From Marinococcus sp. PL1-022 (GTDB lineage: Bacteria > Bacillota > Bacilli > Bacillales > Marinococcaceae): 64,000 nucleotides of DNA. Below, piece after piece: positions 28,454 through 37,762 of the stretch (position 1 is its first letter; each line of letters begins with the position of its first letter). Where the stretch lies: the NCBI RefSeq assembly GCF_033845285.1, contig NZ_JAWXCX010000001.1, positions 945,495 to 1,009,494 of the forward strand, written 5' to 3'. The notes beneath the pieces were generated by a model, which worked only from the letters and a program-made list of their open reading frames with translations, was not told the origin of the DNA and did no database searches. Both the position numbers and the translations under genes were made by a program.

Positions 28454-28602
28454 ATGTATGCCTCCTTTTATTATTTTCATTGTAAGGCTTTCCCAGAAGA
28501 AAGAAAATAGCAGGAGAACAGAAAAAAGATGCCACTATCATTTTGCTTTCAAAGGGCGATATGATAATCTAGGAAAGAGAAATTTGAAGGAGGATGTAAA
28601 AC

Positions 28603-29316
28603 ATGAATCAAATGGATGCAAATGAAATTATCCAGTTCATTTCAGATAGTAAAAAATCCACTCCGGTTAAAGTACATATTACCGGCGAGTTGGATGCTAT
28701 CGGATTTGGAAATGAAACGAAGCGGTTTATTACAGGAAACACCGGTGTATTGTTCGGTGAATGGGAAGATATTAAAGAAGGCATCGAAGCGAATGCAGAC
28801 AAAATTGAAGATTTTGTTGTAGAAAACGACCGCAGAAACAGCGCGATCCCGATGCTTGATCTAAAAGACATCGAAGCACGCATTGAGCCGGGCGCGATCA
28901 TCCGCGACCAGGTGGAAATCGGTAAGGGCGCCGTTATCATGATGGGCGCAAGCATCAACATCGGTTCAGTTGTTGGAGAAGGCACGATGATTGATATGAA
29001 CGTTGTAATGGGTGGACGCGCCACCGTGGGCAACAACTGCCATATCGGTGCAGGATCAGTTCTTGCTGGTGTCATTGAGCCGCCGTCCGCACAGCCGGTC
29101 GTTGTCGAAGACGGCGTTGTAGTGGGCGCCAACTGCGTGATCCTTGAAGGGGTCACTGTCGGTGAAGGCGCAGTCGTAGCTGCCGGCGCCGTAGTAACAG
29201 AAGACGTGCCGCCAAATACGGTTGTTGCTGGTACTCCTGCACGCGTCATCAAAGAAATTGATGAGCAGACAAAAGGAAAAACAGAAATTAAACAGGAACT
29301 GCGCCGCTTAAAATAA
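28603..29316 (+). CDS. dapH: Tetrahydrodipicolinate N-acetyltransferase
   Basis: Acetyl-CoA-dependent enzyme of the acetylase branch of diaminopimelate/lysine synthesis. 237 residues: an N-terminal domain ([16 protein letters not shown]) and a left-handed beta-helix of hexapeptide repeats (from [18 protein letters not shown]). GAAGGAGG precedes the ATG. It begins a cluster with an aminotransferase and dapL, though a hairpin at 29337 separates it from them. Orthologous to B. subtilis YkuQ/DapH by order and motif. Confidence 0.95.
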   Translation: MNQMDANEIIQFISDSKKSTPVKVHITGELDAIGFGNETKRFITGNTGVLFGEWEDIKEGIEANADKIEDFVVENDRRNSAIPMLDLKDIEARIEPGAIIRDQVEIGKGAVIMMGASINIGSVVGEGTMIDMNVVMGGRATVGNNCHIGAGSVLAGVIEPPSAQPVVVEDGVVVGANCVILEGVTVGEGAVVAAGAVVTEDVPPNTVVAGTPARVIKEIDEQTKGKTEIKQELRRLK

Positions 29317-29336
29317 CAACGCTGCAACGTAACGGT

Positions 29337-29382
29337 GAAAGGCTGCCTTTTGGGACGGGTTCCAAAAGGGGCCTTTCTTTTT
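29337..29382 (+). terminator. Terminator after dapH
   Basis: GAAAGGC..CCTTTTGG pairs with CCAAAAGG.GCCTTTC, followed by TTTTT. It may reduce, not abolish, transcription into the next two genes. Confidence 0.8.
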
Positions 29383-29407
29383 CATTTACGCGAAAGGGGC
29401 AAACAGC

Positions 29408-30619
29408 ATGAACTGGCTTGAAAAAGACCAGCACTATATAATGTCTACGTACCAGCGTCTTCCGATTGTCGTGGAAAAAGGGGAAGGCAATTACTTATAT
29501 GACAGCGAACAAAACAAATACCTTGATTTATTTACCGGCCTGGCCGTCAATATTGTCGGTCATTCGCATCCTTACTTGCTCGGTAAGCTGAAGGAACAGG
29601 CAGAGCAGTTTCTGCATATTTCCAATATGTTTATTAACAAACCGGCGGTCCGCCTGGCGGAACGGTTGATTGGGCTCAGTATCCCGGGGAAGGTGTTCTT
29701 TGCAAACTCCGGAGCGGAAGCCACTGAAGCAGCGGTCAAGCTTGTGCATAAATGGGGCAGCGGCCAGGAAATCCCGAAAAAAGGAATCGCTGTGCTCGAA
29801 AAAAGCTTCCACGGACGGACGCTTGGTGTTATTCAGCTGACACGCCAGCCCGGAATTTATCAGGATTTTCCGGCCGCGGACTACCCCGTATATGAAGTGG
29901 AAGCAGAAAACCTGGAGGCGCTTGAAGAAGTGCTTAAGACGAAGCAGCCGGCCGCATTTTTATTCGAGCCAATTTTAGGCTCAGGCGGCATTCAGCCAGT
30001 CTCTCCTTCCTTTATGGAGAAAGCAAAATCCCTGTGCGAAAAATACAATGTGCTGTTTATCGTGGATGAAATTCAGACCGGAATCGGGCGCACCGGAACA
30101 TTTTTCGCCTACGAACGGGCAGAAATCACACCGGATGTTATTTTGTTTGCCAAAGGCATCGGCGGCGGTCTTCCGCTTGGAGGAATGATTGCCGGAGAAC
30201 GTGTGAAGGAAGTATTTCAACCGGGCGACCATGGCACGACCTTCGGGCCTTCCCCGCTCAGCGCTGCGATGGGAAATGCAGTGCTTGACGTTCTGTATGA
30301 TCAAAACGAACTGGAAAATGGGCGTAAACGGGCTGACTATCTGTGGTCCCGTCTGGAAGAGTGGAGGAAAGAAAGCGAAGGGTTTGTGCAGGAAATCCGC
30401 GGACTTGGCATGATGGTCGGTGTGGTACTGGACGCAGACGCTTCATTTGTCAAAACACTGCAGGAGAGGCTGCTTGCAAAAGGATTTATGTTTAATATTA
30501 CCCAGCAGCGCATTATTCGTCTGCTGCCACCGCTGACCCTTGAGAGAGCGGAAGTGGACGCTTTTATTGAAGCCCTCGCTGGAGAAATGAGCGCCCTGAA
30601 AGAAAGGAGCGTGCAGTAA
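29408..30619 (+). CDS. Class III aminotransferase (acetylornithine type), likely N-acetyl-diaminopimelate aminotransferase
   Basis: PLP enzyme of 403 residues of the ArgD fold type I group: [44 protein letters not shown] and the PLP lysine in [14 protein letters not shown]. It lies between dapH and dapL, with its stop overlapping the dapL start by one base (TAATG). B. subtilis uses the unrelated class I enzyme PatA for this step, so this gene may be a functional replacement; alternatively it serves arginine synthesis. The assignment to lysine synthesis rests on context. Confidence 0.85.
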   Translation: MNWLEKDQHYIMSTYQRLPIVVEKGEGNYLYDSEQNKYLDLFTGLAVNIVGHSHPYLLGKLKEQAEQFLHISNMFINKPAVRLAERLIGLSIPGKVFFANSGAEATEAAVKLVHKWGSGQEIPKKGIAVLEKSFHGRTLGVIQLTRQPGIYQDFPAADYPVYEVEAENLEALEEVLKTKQPAAFLFEPILGSGGIQPVSPSFMEKAKSLCEKYNVLFIVDEIQTGIGRTGTFFAYERAEITPDVILFAKGIGGGLPLGGMIAGERVKEVFQPGDHGTTFGPSPLSAAMGNAVLDVLYDQNELENGRKRADYLWSRLEEWRKESEGFVQEIRGLGMMVGVVLDADASFVKTLQERLLAKGFMFNITQQRIIRLLPPLTLERAEVDAFIEALAGEMSALKERSVQ

Positions 30620-31737
30620 TGGCCTTCACTGATTTAACAAGGTTCCGCCGGGATCTGCACCGCATCCCGGAGCCGGGATTCCAGGAAGTCAAAACCCAGC
30701 AGTACCTGCTTGATGTAATTCGTGCTCTCCCGCAGGAACATCTGTCATATAAAACGTGGGAGACTGGTATCCTTGTCCGTATCGAAGGGTCGGATCCGGA
30801 AAAAACCGTCGGCTACCGAACGGACATGGACGGCCTGCCGGTTCCGGAGCAGTCAGGTCTGAAGTTTCCGTCCGGGCATGAAGGAATGATGCATGCCTGC
30901 GGGCACGACATGCACATGGCGATTGCGCTTGGCATACTGCAGAACCTTGCGGAGCACCGGCCAGTTCAAAACGTGGTAATGCTGTTTCAGCCGGCAGAAG
31001 AAGGACCCGGAGGAGCAGAGCCGATGATTCGGTCCGAGGAATTTAAGGCATGGAAGCCCGACGAAATTTATGCCCTTCATATCGCACCAGAGCACCCGGT
31101 GGGCACGATTGCGACAAAGCCGGGGGTACTGTTTGCCAACACCTCGGAATTGTTTATCAATCTCCGAGGCAAAGGAGGGCATGCGGCGCGTCCCCACCAG
31201 ACGGAGGACATGGTGGTGGCAGCAAGCCACTTTGTGACTCAGCTTCAGTCAATCGTAGCAAGAAACATTGATCCGCTCGATCCGGCTGTTGTGACAATCG
31301 GTACGATTGAAGCAGGAACCAAGCAGAACATTATTGCGGAATCCGCGCGGGTGGAAGGGACGATTCGCACCTTTTCGATGGACAATATGAAGTTGATCAA
31401 AGAAAGAATAACCGGAATGCTGAAAGGGACTGAAGCTTCCTTTCACTGTGAAACAGACGTGGACTGGGGAGCGAATTACTGCCAGGTGTATAATGATGAA
31501 GCAAAAACAGCGGAACTGACGGCGTTTGCAGAGAGCCACGGGCAGGTCAACTTTGTGGAGAGCCGGGAAGCAATGACTGGAGAAGACTTTGGCTATTTTC
31601 TCCGGGACATCCCCGGGACGATGGTCTGGCTCGGAGTGGATACGCCGTACGGACTGCATGATAACCGGATCAGTCCTTCCGAAAAAGCAATGGACACAGC
31701 AGTAGAGTTTTTTACTGATTTTTTATGCAGCCGGTGA
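30619..31737 (+). CDS. dapL: N-acetyldiaminopimelate deacetylase
   Basis: M20-family metallo-amidohydrolase of 372 residues that removes acetate from N-acetyl-LL-diaminopimelate. Metal-site motifs are visible: [43 protein letters not shown] and the late [12 protein letters not shown]. It is translationally coupled to the upstream aminotransferase. It corresponds to B. subtilis YkuR. Confidence 0.93.
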   Translation: MAFTDLTRFRRDLHRIPEPGFQEVKTQQYLLDVIRALPQEHLSYKTWETGILVRIEGSDPEKTVGYRTDMDGLPVPEQSGLKFPSGHEGMMHACGHDMHMAIALGILQNLAEHRPVQNVVMLFQPAEEGPGGAEPMIRSEEFKAWKPDEIYALHIAPEHPVGTIATKPGVLFANTSELFINLRGKGGHAARPHQTEDMVVAASHFVTQLQSIVARNIDPLDPAVVTIGTIEAGTKQNIIAESARVEGTIRTFSMDNMKLIKERITGMLKGTEASFHCETDVDWGANYCQVYNDEAKTAELTAFAESHGQVNFVESREAMTGEDFGYFLRDIPGTMVWLGVDTPYGLHDNRISPSEKAMDTAVEFFTDFLCSR

Positions 31738-31740
31738 TTA

Positions 31741-31778
31741 AAAAAAGCGGGGGCTCTGAAAGCCTCCGCTTTTTTTTG
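31741..31778. terminator. Bidirectional terminator
   Basis: AAAAAAGCGG-GGGC pairs with GCC-TCCGCTTTTTT between convergent dapL and the MscS gene. Confidence 0.85.
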
Positions 31779-31780
31779 AT

Positions 31781-32611
31781 TTACGCTTCTTTGCTGACGT
31801 TTACCTGGTGAGGGTAAGGGATTTCGATATTGTGGGCATCAAGATCTTCCTTGCAGGCCTTCAAAAGCTCCCGCTGCATGGCCCACTGCATCATGTTCTC
31901 TGTTTTGGCGATAATGCGGATCGTAACCTCTGAAGCGCCAAGGGCGTTTACTCCGACAACGTCGGGGCCTTCCTTGAAAATACCCTGCTCCTCGGCCACG
32001 CGGTTGCAGGCCCCCTGAATGACAGCAATCGCTTTGTCCACATTTTCTTCATAAGCAATGCCAATATCGACAATGGCCTGCATGTTTCCGCGCGAATAGT
32101 TGCTGACAACACTGATCTCCCGGTTTGGTACGAAATGAAGCGTACCGTCAAAGCTTCGCACCTGAGTGGTGCGCAGTCCGACCTCCTCGACGATACCGTC
32201 TATTCCGGCAATCGCAATGTAGTCTTCAACGTCAATCTGCTTTTCGAGCAGAATAAAAAAGCCGGTAACAACGTCGCTTACAAGGCCCTGGGCCCCGAAG
32301 CCAATCGCAAGCCCGACAATTCCGGCGCTGGCGATAAGCGGAGCAATATCAAGATCGAACAAACCTAAAGTAATGGTGATTACGATAAACAACAAAATGT
32401 AAGTAAAGATGCTTATAGCGAGCTTCGAAAGGGTTTTGACCCTGCCCGGGTGCATATTCCGCTGCTTTTCCATGCGGTTAAAGGCACGGTGGATGACCTT
32501 GCTTCCGATGGCCCGTACGATGATATAGCCGATGAGCACACCAATTAGCTGCACCATTAAAATAACGGCAGCTGTCCAGAAAACTCCTTCATTAAACGAT
32601 TCCATATTCAA
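31781..32611 (-). CDS. ykuT: Small-conductance mechanosensitive channel (YkuT-like)
   Basis: MscS channel of 276 residues: three helices, with the pore helix IASAGIVGLAIGFGAQGLVSDVVTGFFILLE, then the beta domain IAGIDGIVEEVGLRTTQVRSFDGTLHFVPN. A TTG start is chosen because GGGGAG is 9 bases away; the ATG at 32605 is two codons further in, and longer readings to 32788 lack the family's N-terminus. Position after dapL matches ykuT in B. subtilis. It is the second MscS gene in the window. Confidence 0.9.
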   Translation of the reverse strand: MNMESFNEGVFWTAAVILMVQLIGVLIGYIIVRAIGSKVIHRAFNRMEKQRNMHPGRVKTLSKLAISIFTYILLFIVITITLGLFDLDIAPLIASAGIVGLAIGFGAQGLVSDVVTGFFILLEKQIDVEDYIAIAGIDGIVEEVGLRTTQVRSFDGTLHFVPNREISVVSNYSRGNMQAIVDIGIAYEENVDKAIAVIQGACNRVAEEQGIFKEGPDVVGVNALGASEVTIRIIAKTENMMQWAMQRELLKACKEDLDAHNIEIPYPHQVNVSKEA

Positions 32612-32808
32612 GTTATACCACTCCCCAGCCTGTAGTTTCCATTTTAACCTGATTAGTATAACATAACTAATTGTGCCAAAAAATATGCAATAGTAATGAA
32701 TCAAACTGCCGTGAACACAGGAGTGGAGCGTTTCGTTGACTTTGAAATTGGGGGTCCATATAATGAAGGATAGAATGCAGGATCGCAATTATTAAAGGAG
32801 TGGAATGC

Positions 32809-33360
32809 ATGAGTGAAAAGCGTATGGTGGCAAAGCAGGCTCCACGCTTCGAGATGAATGCCGTCATGCCGGACACCTCGTTTGGCACGATCAGCCTTGA
32901 ACAAGTAATGAAAAAGGATAAATGGACGGTGCTCTTTTTCTATCCAATGGATTTCACCGATATTTGTCCGACGGAAATTACAACAATGAGCGACCATTAT
33001 GACGAGTTCGAAGAGCTTGATACAGAAGTGATCGGTGTCTCGACAGATACAATCCATTCGCATAAGGCATGGATCAATATGACACGGGAAGATAATGGGC
33101 TCGAGCAGCTGAAATTTCCGCTTGCAGCTGATACAAATCACCGGGTAAGCCGGGATTACGGGGTTTTAATCGAAGAAGAGGGAATAGCACTGCGCGGTTT
33201 GTATATTATTAACCCAGACGGGGAACTGCAGTATTCGATGATTCACCACAATGATGTCGGGCGCGACGTTGACGAGGTGCTTCGCGTACTGCAGGCTCTG
33301 CAGATAGGTGGAATGTGTCCGGCGAACTGGAAGCCGGGCCAGGATACGCTGAACACGTAA
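32809..33360 (+). CDS. ykuU: 2-Cys peroxiredoxin (YkuU-like)
   Basis: Thiol peroxidase of the AhpC/Prx1 group, 183 residues. Peroxidatic Cys53 in FYPMDFTDICPTE and resolving Cys170 in GGMCPANW are present, with the conserved Arg region downstream. AAAGGAG stands 8 bases before the ATG. It detoxifies hydrogen peroxide and organic peroxides with thioredoxin-type donors. Order next to ykuT agrees with B. subtilis. Confidence 0.94.
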   Translation: MSEKRMVAKQAPRFEMNAVMPDTSFGTISLEQVMKKDKWTVLFFYPMDFTDICPTEITTMSDHYDEFEELDTEVIGVSTDTIHSHKAWINMTREDNGLEQLKFPLAADTNHRVSRDYGVLIEEEGIALRGLYIINPDGELQYSMIHHNDVGRDVDEVLRVLQALQIGGMCPANWKPGQDTLNT

Positions 33361-33430
33361 GCGTTCATTTTCCATAGTGCATGGGCCCGTTAAAAAGCTG
33401 AAGGACTTGAGAAGAATAGGGGAGAACGGA

Positions 33431-34096
33431 ATGAAGAAACAGTTTGCAGTCATTGGTCTCGGCCGGTTCGGCGGAAGCATATGCAACGCCCTGGCCGATG
33501 AAGGGATGGATGTGCTTGCTATTGATTCCAACGAGCACCGGGTGAATGAATTTGCCCAGGTCGTCGCCCAGGCGGTCATAGCGGATGGTATGGACGAAAA
33601 GGCGCTGCGTGGTCTTGGCATCCGCAATTTTGATAATGTCATTGTAGCTATCGGTGATAATATTCAGGCAAGCATTATGACTACCATCGTGCTTGATGAA
33701 ATCGGCGTCAAGCACATTACCGTAAAAGCGCAGAATGATTATCATGAAAAGGTGCTGCGGCGTATCGGTGCCCATGAAGTCATTCATCCGGAGCGCGATA
33801 TTGGAGTAAGGGTGGCGCACAGCATTGTGTCCAAAAGCGTGCTGGACTATCTGGAGCTTTCCGAAGATTACAGTATTGTGGAGCTGGAAGCCGGTCAGCT
33901 GCTCGACGGTAAATCGCTTCTCGACCTGGATATACGTGAAACATATGGATGTAACGTGCTCGCTATTAAGCGCGGGGAGGACGTCCACGTATCACCACGT
34001 CCGGAGGTGGATATCAGTGAAGGAGACATTCTGATTGTCGTTGGCGCGGACGGAGATATTGCAAGACTCGAATCCCGGTGGATAGATGATAACTGA
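33431..34096 (+). CDS. ktrC: Potassium uptake regulatory subunit KtrA/KtrC
   Basis: Cytoplasmic RCK ring subunit that gates a Ktr potassium channel. 221 residues: RCK_N domain with VIGLGRFGGSICNALADEGMDVLAID nucleotide-binding fold, and a C-terminal RCK_C domain (SLLDLDIRETYGCNVLAIKRGED) that in this family binds cyclic di-AMP. AGGGGAG precedes the ATG. No KtrB/KtrD membrane subunit is adjacent, which is the KtrC situation in B. subtilis. Confidence 0.93.
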   Translation: MKKQFAVIGLGRFGGSICNALADEGMDVLAIDSNEHRVNEFAQVVAQAVIADGMDEKALRGLGIRNFDNVIVAIGDNIQASIMTTIVLDEIGVKHITVKAQNDYHEKVLRRIGAHEVIHPERDIGVRVAHSIVSKSVLDYLELSEDYSIVELEAGQLLDGKSLLDLDIRETYGCNVLAIKRGEDVHVSPRPEVDISEGDILIVVGADGDIARLESRWIDDN

Positions 34097-34106
34097 AAAA
34101 TAATCC

Positions 34107-34141
34107 GGCCTTTTCGCATGATTGATGCGGAAGGGCTTTTT
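34107..34141 (+). terminator. Terminator after ktrC
   Basis: GCCTTTTCGCAT/ATGCGGAAGGGC stem with two wobble pairs and a T-run. Confidence 0.75.
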
Positions 34142-34210
34142 AGTTTTTCATTACGTACAAAGGGTAAATAAGGATGTTAGCTGCATATATTGTACCAGGA
34201 GGTGATTCAG

Positions 34211-35404
34211 GTGCTGCTATACGCTTCACTGCTTGTCATACTGCTGGCTGTCGGACTGATTGTTTATATATTTGATGTAAAAAGCAATTATTTCCCGGTG
34301 CCGATGGTGCTTTTGATTATTGGAATCGGGCTCTCCTTCATTCCCGTTTTCAGCAGGCTCGGTTTAAATCATGATATAATTTTTGATCTGCTGCTGCCGG
34401 GGATATTATTTGTGTCTGCCTATAGTTTTCCGATACGTTCATTAAAGAAAAACATCTGGCCAATTGCCACACTCGGAACATTGGGTCTGATGGCAACTGT
34501 ATTTTTAATGGCCGTGCTTATATATCTTGTAGGGGCACCAGCTGCCGGTCTGTCCTTCGTTGCGGCATTTTTAATCGCTTCGGTACTGACACCGACAGAT
34601 CCGGTATCTGTGACGGCTATTCTCGAAAACGTGTTTGGGGATTCGGATGTTCCGAAAGTCGTGGAGGGGGAATCGATGATCAATGACGGAACAAGCGTCG
34701 TATTGTTCGGGATTGCCTCCTCCATGTTTTTGTACAATGAGTCCTTTTCCATCTTTTCGTTTCTGGCTGAGTTTCTGCTGGTGTCACTTGGCGGTGTGGC
34801 TGTGGGTGTGGCAGGCGGGTGGCTTGTTACAAAAGCGGTTCATATCATGCATAATCATGTGTATCAGGTAATGCTCAGTGTGATTCTTGCCTACGGCGGC
34901 TTTTATATTGCTGAAGGCCTGGGGGTTTCCGGTGTTTTAGCCACCGTTTCGGCAGGTATCATGCTCTCACGGACCTTCCAGAAAACCGAAAAGGAGGAGG
35001 AGCTTCACTCTTATTTGGACGGCTTTTGGAAGGTGGTGGAGCCGGCCGTACTGTCGCTGCTTTTTTTGTTAATCGGCATTCAGTCAGCGGATTATCTTGC
35101 GTTCGGGCACTGGCTGCTCGCCATCGGAATATTTATTATTTCATTAATCGTCCGTTTCATTGTATTGGGCGGATTTCTAAAATTGTCACCGCATATTAAA
35201 GAACGGTTTCAGTGGTCATCTGTATTTATGATGACCTGGTCTGGGCTGAAAGGCACAGTATCTGTGGCCCTCCTGCTGAGTATCGAAACCCAGTCCAACA
35301 GCAGTGCGGATCTCGTTGTTTCTCTGACGTTTGCGGCTATTCTGCTTTCTCTTGTTATTCAAAGCCTCGGGGTCTATCCGCTGGCACAGAAATTTTCTTC
35401 CTGA
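34211..35404 (+). CDS. CPA1-family sodium (or potassium)/proton antiporter
   Basis: Membrane antiporter of 397 residues with about 12 helices. The ion-binding core TPTDPVSVTAIL and EGESMINDGTSVVLFG (Asp pair) are conserved. A GTG start is used since AGGAGG lies 8 bases upstream; a TTG at 34190 would put that site inside the gene. No C-terminal regulatory tail is present. It is likely to work in pH or sodium homeostasis; the cation is not determined. Confidence 0.88.
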   Translation: MLLYASLLVILLAVGLIVYIFDVKSNYFPVPMVLLIIGIGLSFIPVFSRLGLNHDIIFDLLLPGILFVSAYSFPIRSLKKNIWPIATLGTLGLMATVFLMAVLIYLVGAPAAGLSFVAAFLIASVLTPTDPVSVTAILENVFGDSDVPKVVEGESMINDGTSVVLFGIASSMFLYNESFSIFSFLAEFLLVSLGGVAVGVAGGWLVTKAVHIMHNHVYQVMLSVILAYGGFYIAEGLGVSGVLATVSAGIMLSRTFQKTEKEEELHSYLDGFWKVVEPAVLSLLFLLIGIQSADYLAFGHWLLAIGIFIISLIVRFIVLGGFLKLSPHIKERFQWSSVFMMTWSGLKGTVSVALLLSIETQSNSSADLVVSLTFAAILLSLVIQSLGVYPLAQKFSS

Positions 35405-35450
35405 GAGCCCGGCTATGTCTGGGGGCAGGAAAAGTGATATGTATAAGAAA

Positions 35451-35484
35451 AAACACGTCCGGATGAATGCCCCGGGCGTGTTTT
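35451..35484. terminator. Bidirectional terminator
   Basis: AAACACG-CCGG/CCGG-CGTGTTT hairpin between the convergent antiporter and OsmC genes. Confidence 0.8.
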
Positions 35485-35495
35485 ATAATTTCCAA

Positions 35496-35933
35496 TTAAG
35501 CTTTGCTCCAGTCGGCCTTCATTTCCACGCCGGCTGCGTGCAGAGTAGTAAATACCGGACAGCGGGCATCAACCTTTTCCTGAAGCTCCTGAACGCGTTC
35601 ATCGCTTTCAGATGTCTGTACTTTCGCTTTTACCGACACTGTCTGAAAATAAGGACGAACATCAGGGTTGCCCATCATGCCTTCTGAATCAATATTGCCA
35701 TTTACCTGAAATGAAATACCCTGCAGATCAAAATCCATTTCCTTTGCCACAAAATTGGCGACAGCGTTTTCGCAGCCTGCCAGAGAAGAGAGAAGAGCGG
35801 ATAAAGGGTCCATGCCCTGATTGCTTCCGCCAAGGTTTTCCGGCTCATCGATCGTAATTTCATGAGAACCTGTGGAGAGGTCGGTCTGAAAGCTTTTAGC
35901 GTTTCCTTCTACATTAAATTCCATATTAGCCAT
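35496..35933 (-). CDS. OsmC/Ohr-family protein
   Basis: 145-residue peroxide-reducing family member. Two conserved cysteines appear in LLSSLAGCENAVA and DARCPVFTTL, as in the Ohr/OsmC active site. AAAGGAG precedes the ATG. It most resembles YhfA/OsmC-like proteins; whether it acts on organic hydroperoxides or persulfides cannot be told. Single-gene unit. Confidence 0.88.
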   Translation of the reverse strand: MANMEFNVEGNAKSFQTDLSTGSHEITIDEPENLGGSNQGMDPLSALLSSLAGCENAVANFVAKEMDFDLQGISFQVNGNIDSEGMMGNPDVRPYFQTVSVKAKVQTSESDERVQELQEKVDARCPVFTTLHAAGVEMKADWSKA

Positions 35934-36080
35934 ATTCTTTCACTCCTTTGATTAGAACTATAATGTTATACCCGCGCCCCTATTAAGATAAACAATAGGA
36001 AGCCGATCCTCAAGTCGCGTTTTTTCAGCTTTCGTTTAGGGAATAAGATTGAAAAGCAAATTGTAAAGGAGAAATCAATT

Positions 36081-36566
36081 ATGGCAAAGTACAGTAGAAT
36101 TATCGCCCAGGCAGGATGTCACATCCATCATGCAGAACCAGCGCAGGTATATGAAGCCTGGACCAATCCTGAACTGATGAAAACGTGGATGTTTCCTTTA
36201 GGGGGAGAAGAGAAAGCAGAAGCAGAGGCCGATGTCTCAGAAGGAGGAGCATGGAGTGTAGTGAATGAAAGCCAGGACGAAGCGTACAGGGCTTACGGAA
36301 AATATGTGGAAATAGATCCACCGGAACGCATTAAGAAAACGCTCGTCCGTAAAGAGACAGGCGGCCAGGACGAAAAAATCACAGTGGAAATCAATTCTAT
36401 TTTAAACGGAACCCAGTTGATTGTAACCCAGGACGTGGTGTTTCTTCATCATGAACAGCTCGAGGGAAAAGTGGTGGAAGAGCATTTAAGAGAAGAAAGG
36501 CTCCGGACGGAAAAATATTGGCACGAAATGTTTTCCTTATTATCGAAACAACTTACACCTTCGTAA
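36081..36566 (+). CDS. SRPBCC (AHSA1-like) domain protein
   Basis: 161 residues of the START/Bet v 1-like fold: AEPAQVYEAWTNPELMKTWMF at the N-terminus, the GGAWSVVN strand, and a long C-terminal helix. Family members bind hydrophobic ligands or act as co-chaperones; the ligand here is unknown. AAAGGAG precedes the ATG. Confidence 0.8.
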   Translation: MAKYSRIIAQAGCHIHHAEPAQVYEAWTNPELMKTWMFPLGGEEKAEAEADVSEGGAWSVVNESQDEAYRAYGKYVEIDPPERIKKTLVRKETGGQDEKITVEINSILNGTQLIVTQDVVFLHHEQLEGKVVEEHLREERLRTEKYWHEMFSLLSKQLTPS

Positions 36567-36637
36567 GCGTATGATATTATAAAAGCGGGGAAAATATTTC
36601 CCCTACAGACTTAACGACGTATAGGATGATGAGGAAA

Positions 36638-37702
36638 ATGCAGAAAAAGATCGTATTTACCGGCGGCGGCTCCGCCGGTCACGTTACGCCGAATATTGCT
36701 TTGATTAATGAGCTTGACCAAAACGATTGGGATATTTACTATGTGGGTTCAAAGGAAGGTATTGAAAAAGAGCTGATTGAGCGCAAGGGCATACGGTATC
36801 ATTCTATCAGCTCAGGTAAACTGCGCCGTTACATAGACTGGCAGAATATTACTGATATTTTCCGTGTGGTGAAAGGCTGCCTCGAAGCCCGTAAATATTT
36901 AAAAAAGGTTAAACCGAATGTAGTATTTTCCAAGGGCGGCTTTGTCACTGTACCAGTGATTATTGCTGCCAAAACATTGAATATTCCCGTCATTATTCAT
37001 GAAAGTGATATTACACCGGGACTTGCCAATAGAATTGCCCAGCGGTTTGCGACAAAAATATTCACTTCATTTGACGAAGCCACAGCCCATTTTCCTTCCG
37101 GAAAAGCAAAAGCCCTCGGCTCTCCAGTCCGGAAAGAAATTACACGTGGAGATAAAAGAAAAGGACTCGAGTTTCTTGAGTTCGGGGACTCCCTGCCGGT
37201 GCTTACGATTATGGGGGGAAGCCTCGGGGCAAAAAAAATTAACGAAACGGTGCGGGCTGCGCTTCCGTGGCTCACAGATAAATACCAGGTGGTGCACCTT
37301 TGCGGTAAAGGACATACTGACGAGAGTCTCGAAGGCCAGCCGAACTACCACCAGTTCGAATACGTCAATGAAGAACTGCCTGATGTGCTTGCTGCGACAA
37401 ATACTATCATTACCCGGGGCGGCTCCAATTCTATTTTTGAATTTCTGACACTGCATCTGCCAATGCTGATTGTGCCGTTAACACGCGCTCAAAGCAGAGG
37501 GGACCAGATTCTGAATGCTGAGTCATTTCAGGAAAAGGGGTATGCCGCTGTCCTGGAGGAGGAACAGCTGAATGAAGAGTCTATGCGTGAAGCTCTGCAG
37601 AACATTGAAGACAATCGACATGATACGATTGCGCAGATGAAAACATATATGGCTGAAAATCCTTTGGATCTTATTATTAAAGAACTGTATGCCTATCACT
37701 AA
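36638..37702 (+). CDS. MurG-like UDP-N-acetylglucosamine transferase
   Basis: GT28 glycosyltransferase, 354 residues, that in this family adds GlcNAc to lipid I to make lipid II at the inner membrane face. Seen: GGGSAGHVTPNIALI, HESDITPGLANR, GGSLGAKKIN and the UDP-GlcNAc site TRGGSNSIFEFLTLHLPMLIVPLTRAQSRGDQ. It is a single gene, away from a cell-wall cluster, so it may be a second MurG as seen in some bacilli, or the only one. The start at 36638 has AGGA 11 bases upstream; ATGs at 36626/36629 are alternatives. Confidence 0.88.
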   Translation: MQKKIVFTGGGSAGHVTPNIALINELDQNDWDIYYVGSKEGIEKELIERKGIRYHSISSGKLRRYIDWQNITDIFRVVKGCLEARKYLKKVKPNVVFSKGGFVTVPVIIAAKTLNIPVIIHESDITPGLANRIAQRFATKIFTSFDEATAHFPSGKAKALGSPVRKEITRGDKRKGLEFLEFGDSLPVLTIMGGSLGAKKINETVRAALPWLTDKYQVVHLCGKGHTDESLEGQPNYHQFEYVNEELPDVLAATNTIITRGGSNSIFEFLTLHLPMLIVPLTRAQSRGDQILNAESFQEKGYAAVLEEEQLNEESMREALQNIEDNRHDTIAQMKTYMAENPLDLIIKELYAYH

Positions 37703-37704
37703 TC

Positions 37705-37741
37705 AAAATCTCCCCGGCCGCCTTTGGCCGGGGAGATTTTT
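37705..37741 (+). terminator. Terminator after the murG-like gene
   Basis: AAAATCTCCCCGGCC/GGCCGGGGAGATTTT hairpin, symmetric and so active in both directions between convergent genes. Confidence 0.9.
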
Positions 37742-37762
37742 ACATCTTAAAAGGAAACCACA

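Noticed and set aside
28608-29327. Open 239-codon frame on the minus strand opposite dapH
   Set aside because: Fully antisense to a clear dapH; low-complexity Thr/Pro/Ala text reflects the hexapeptide repeats of the real gene; no ribosome site.
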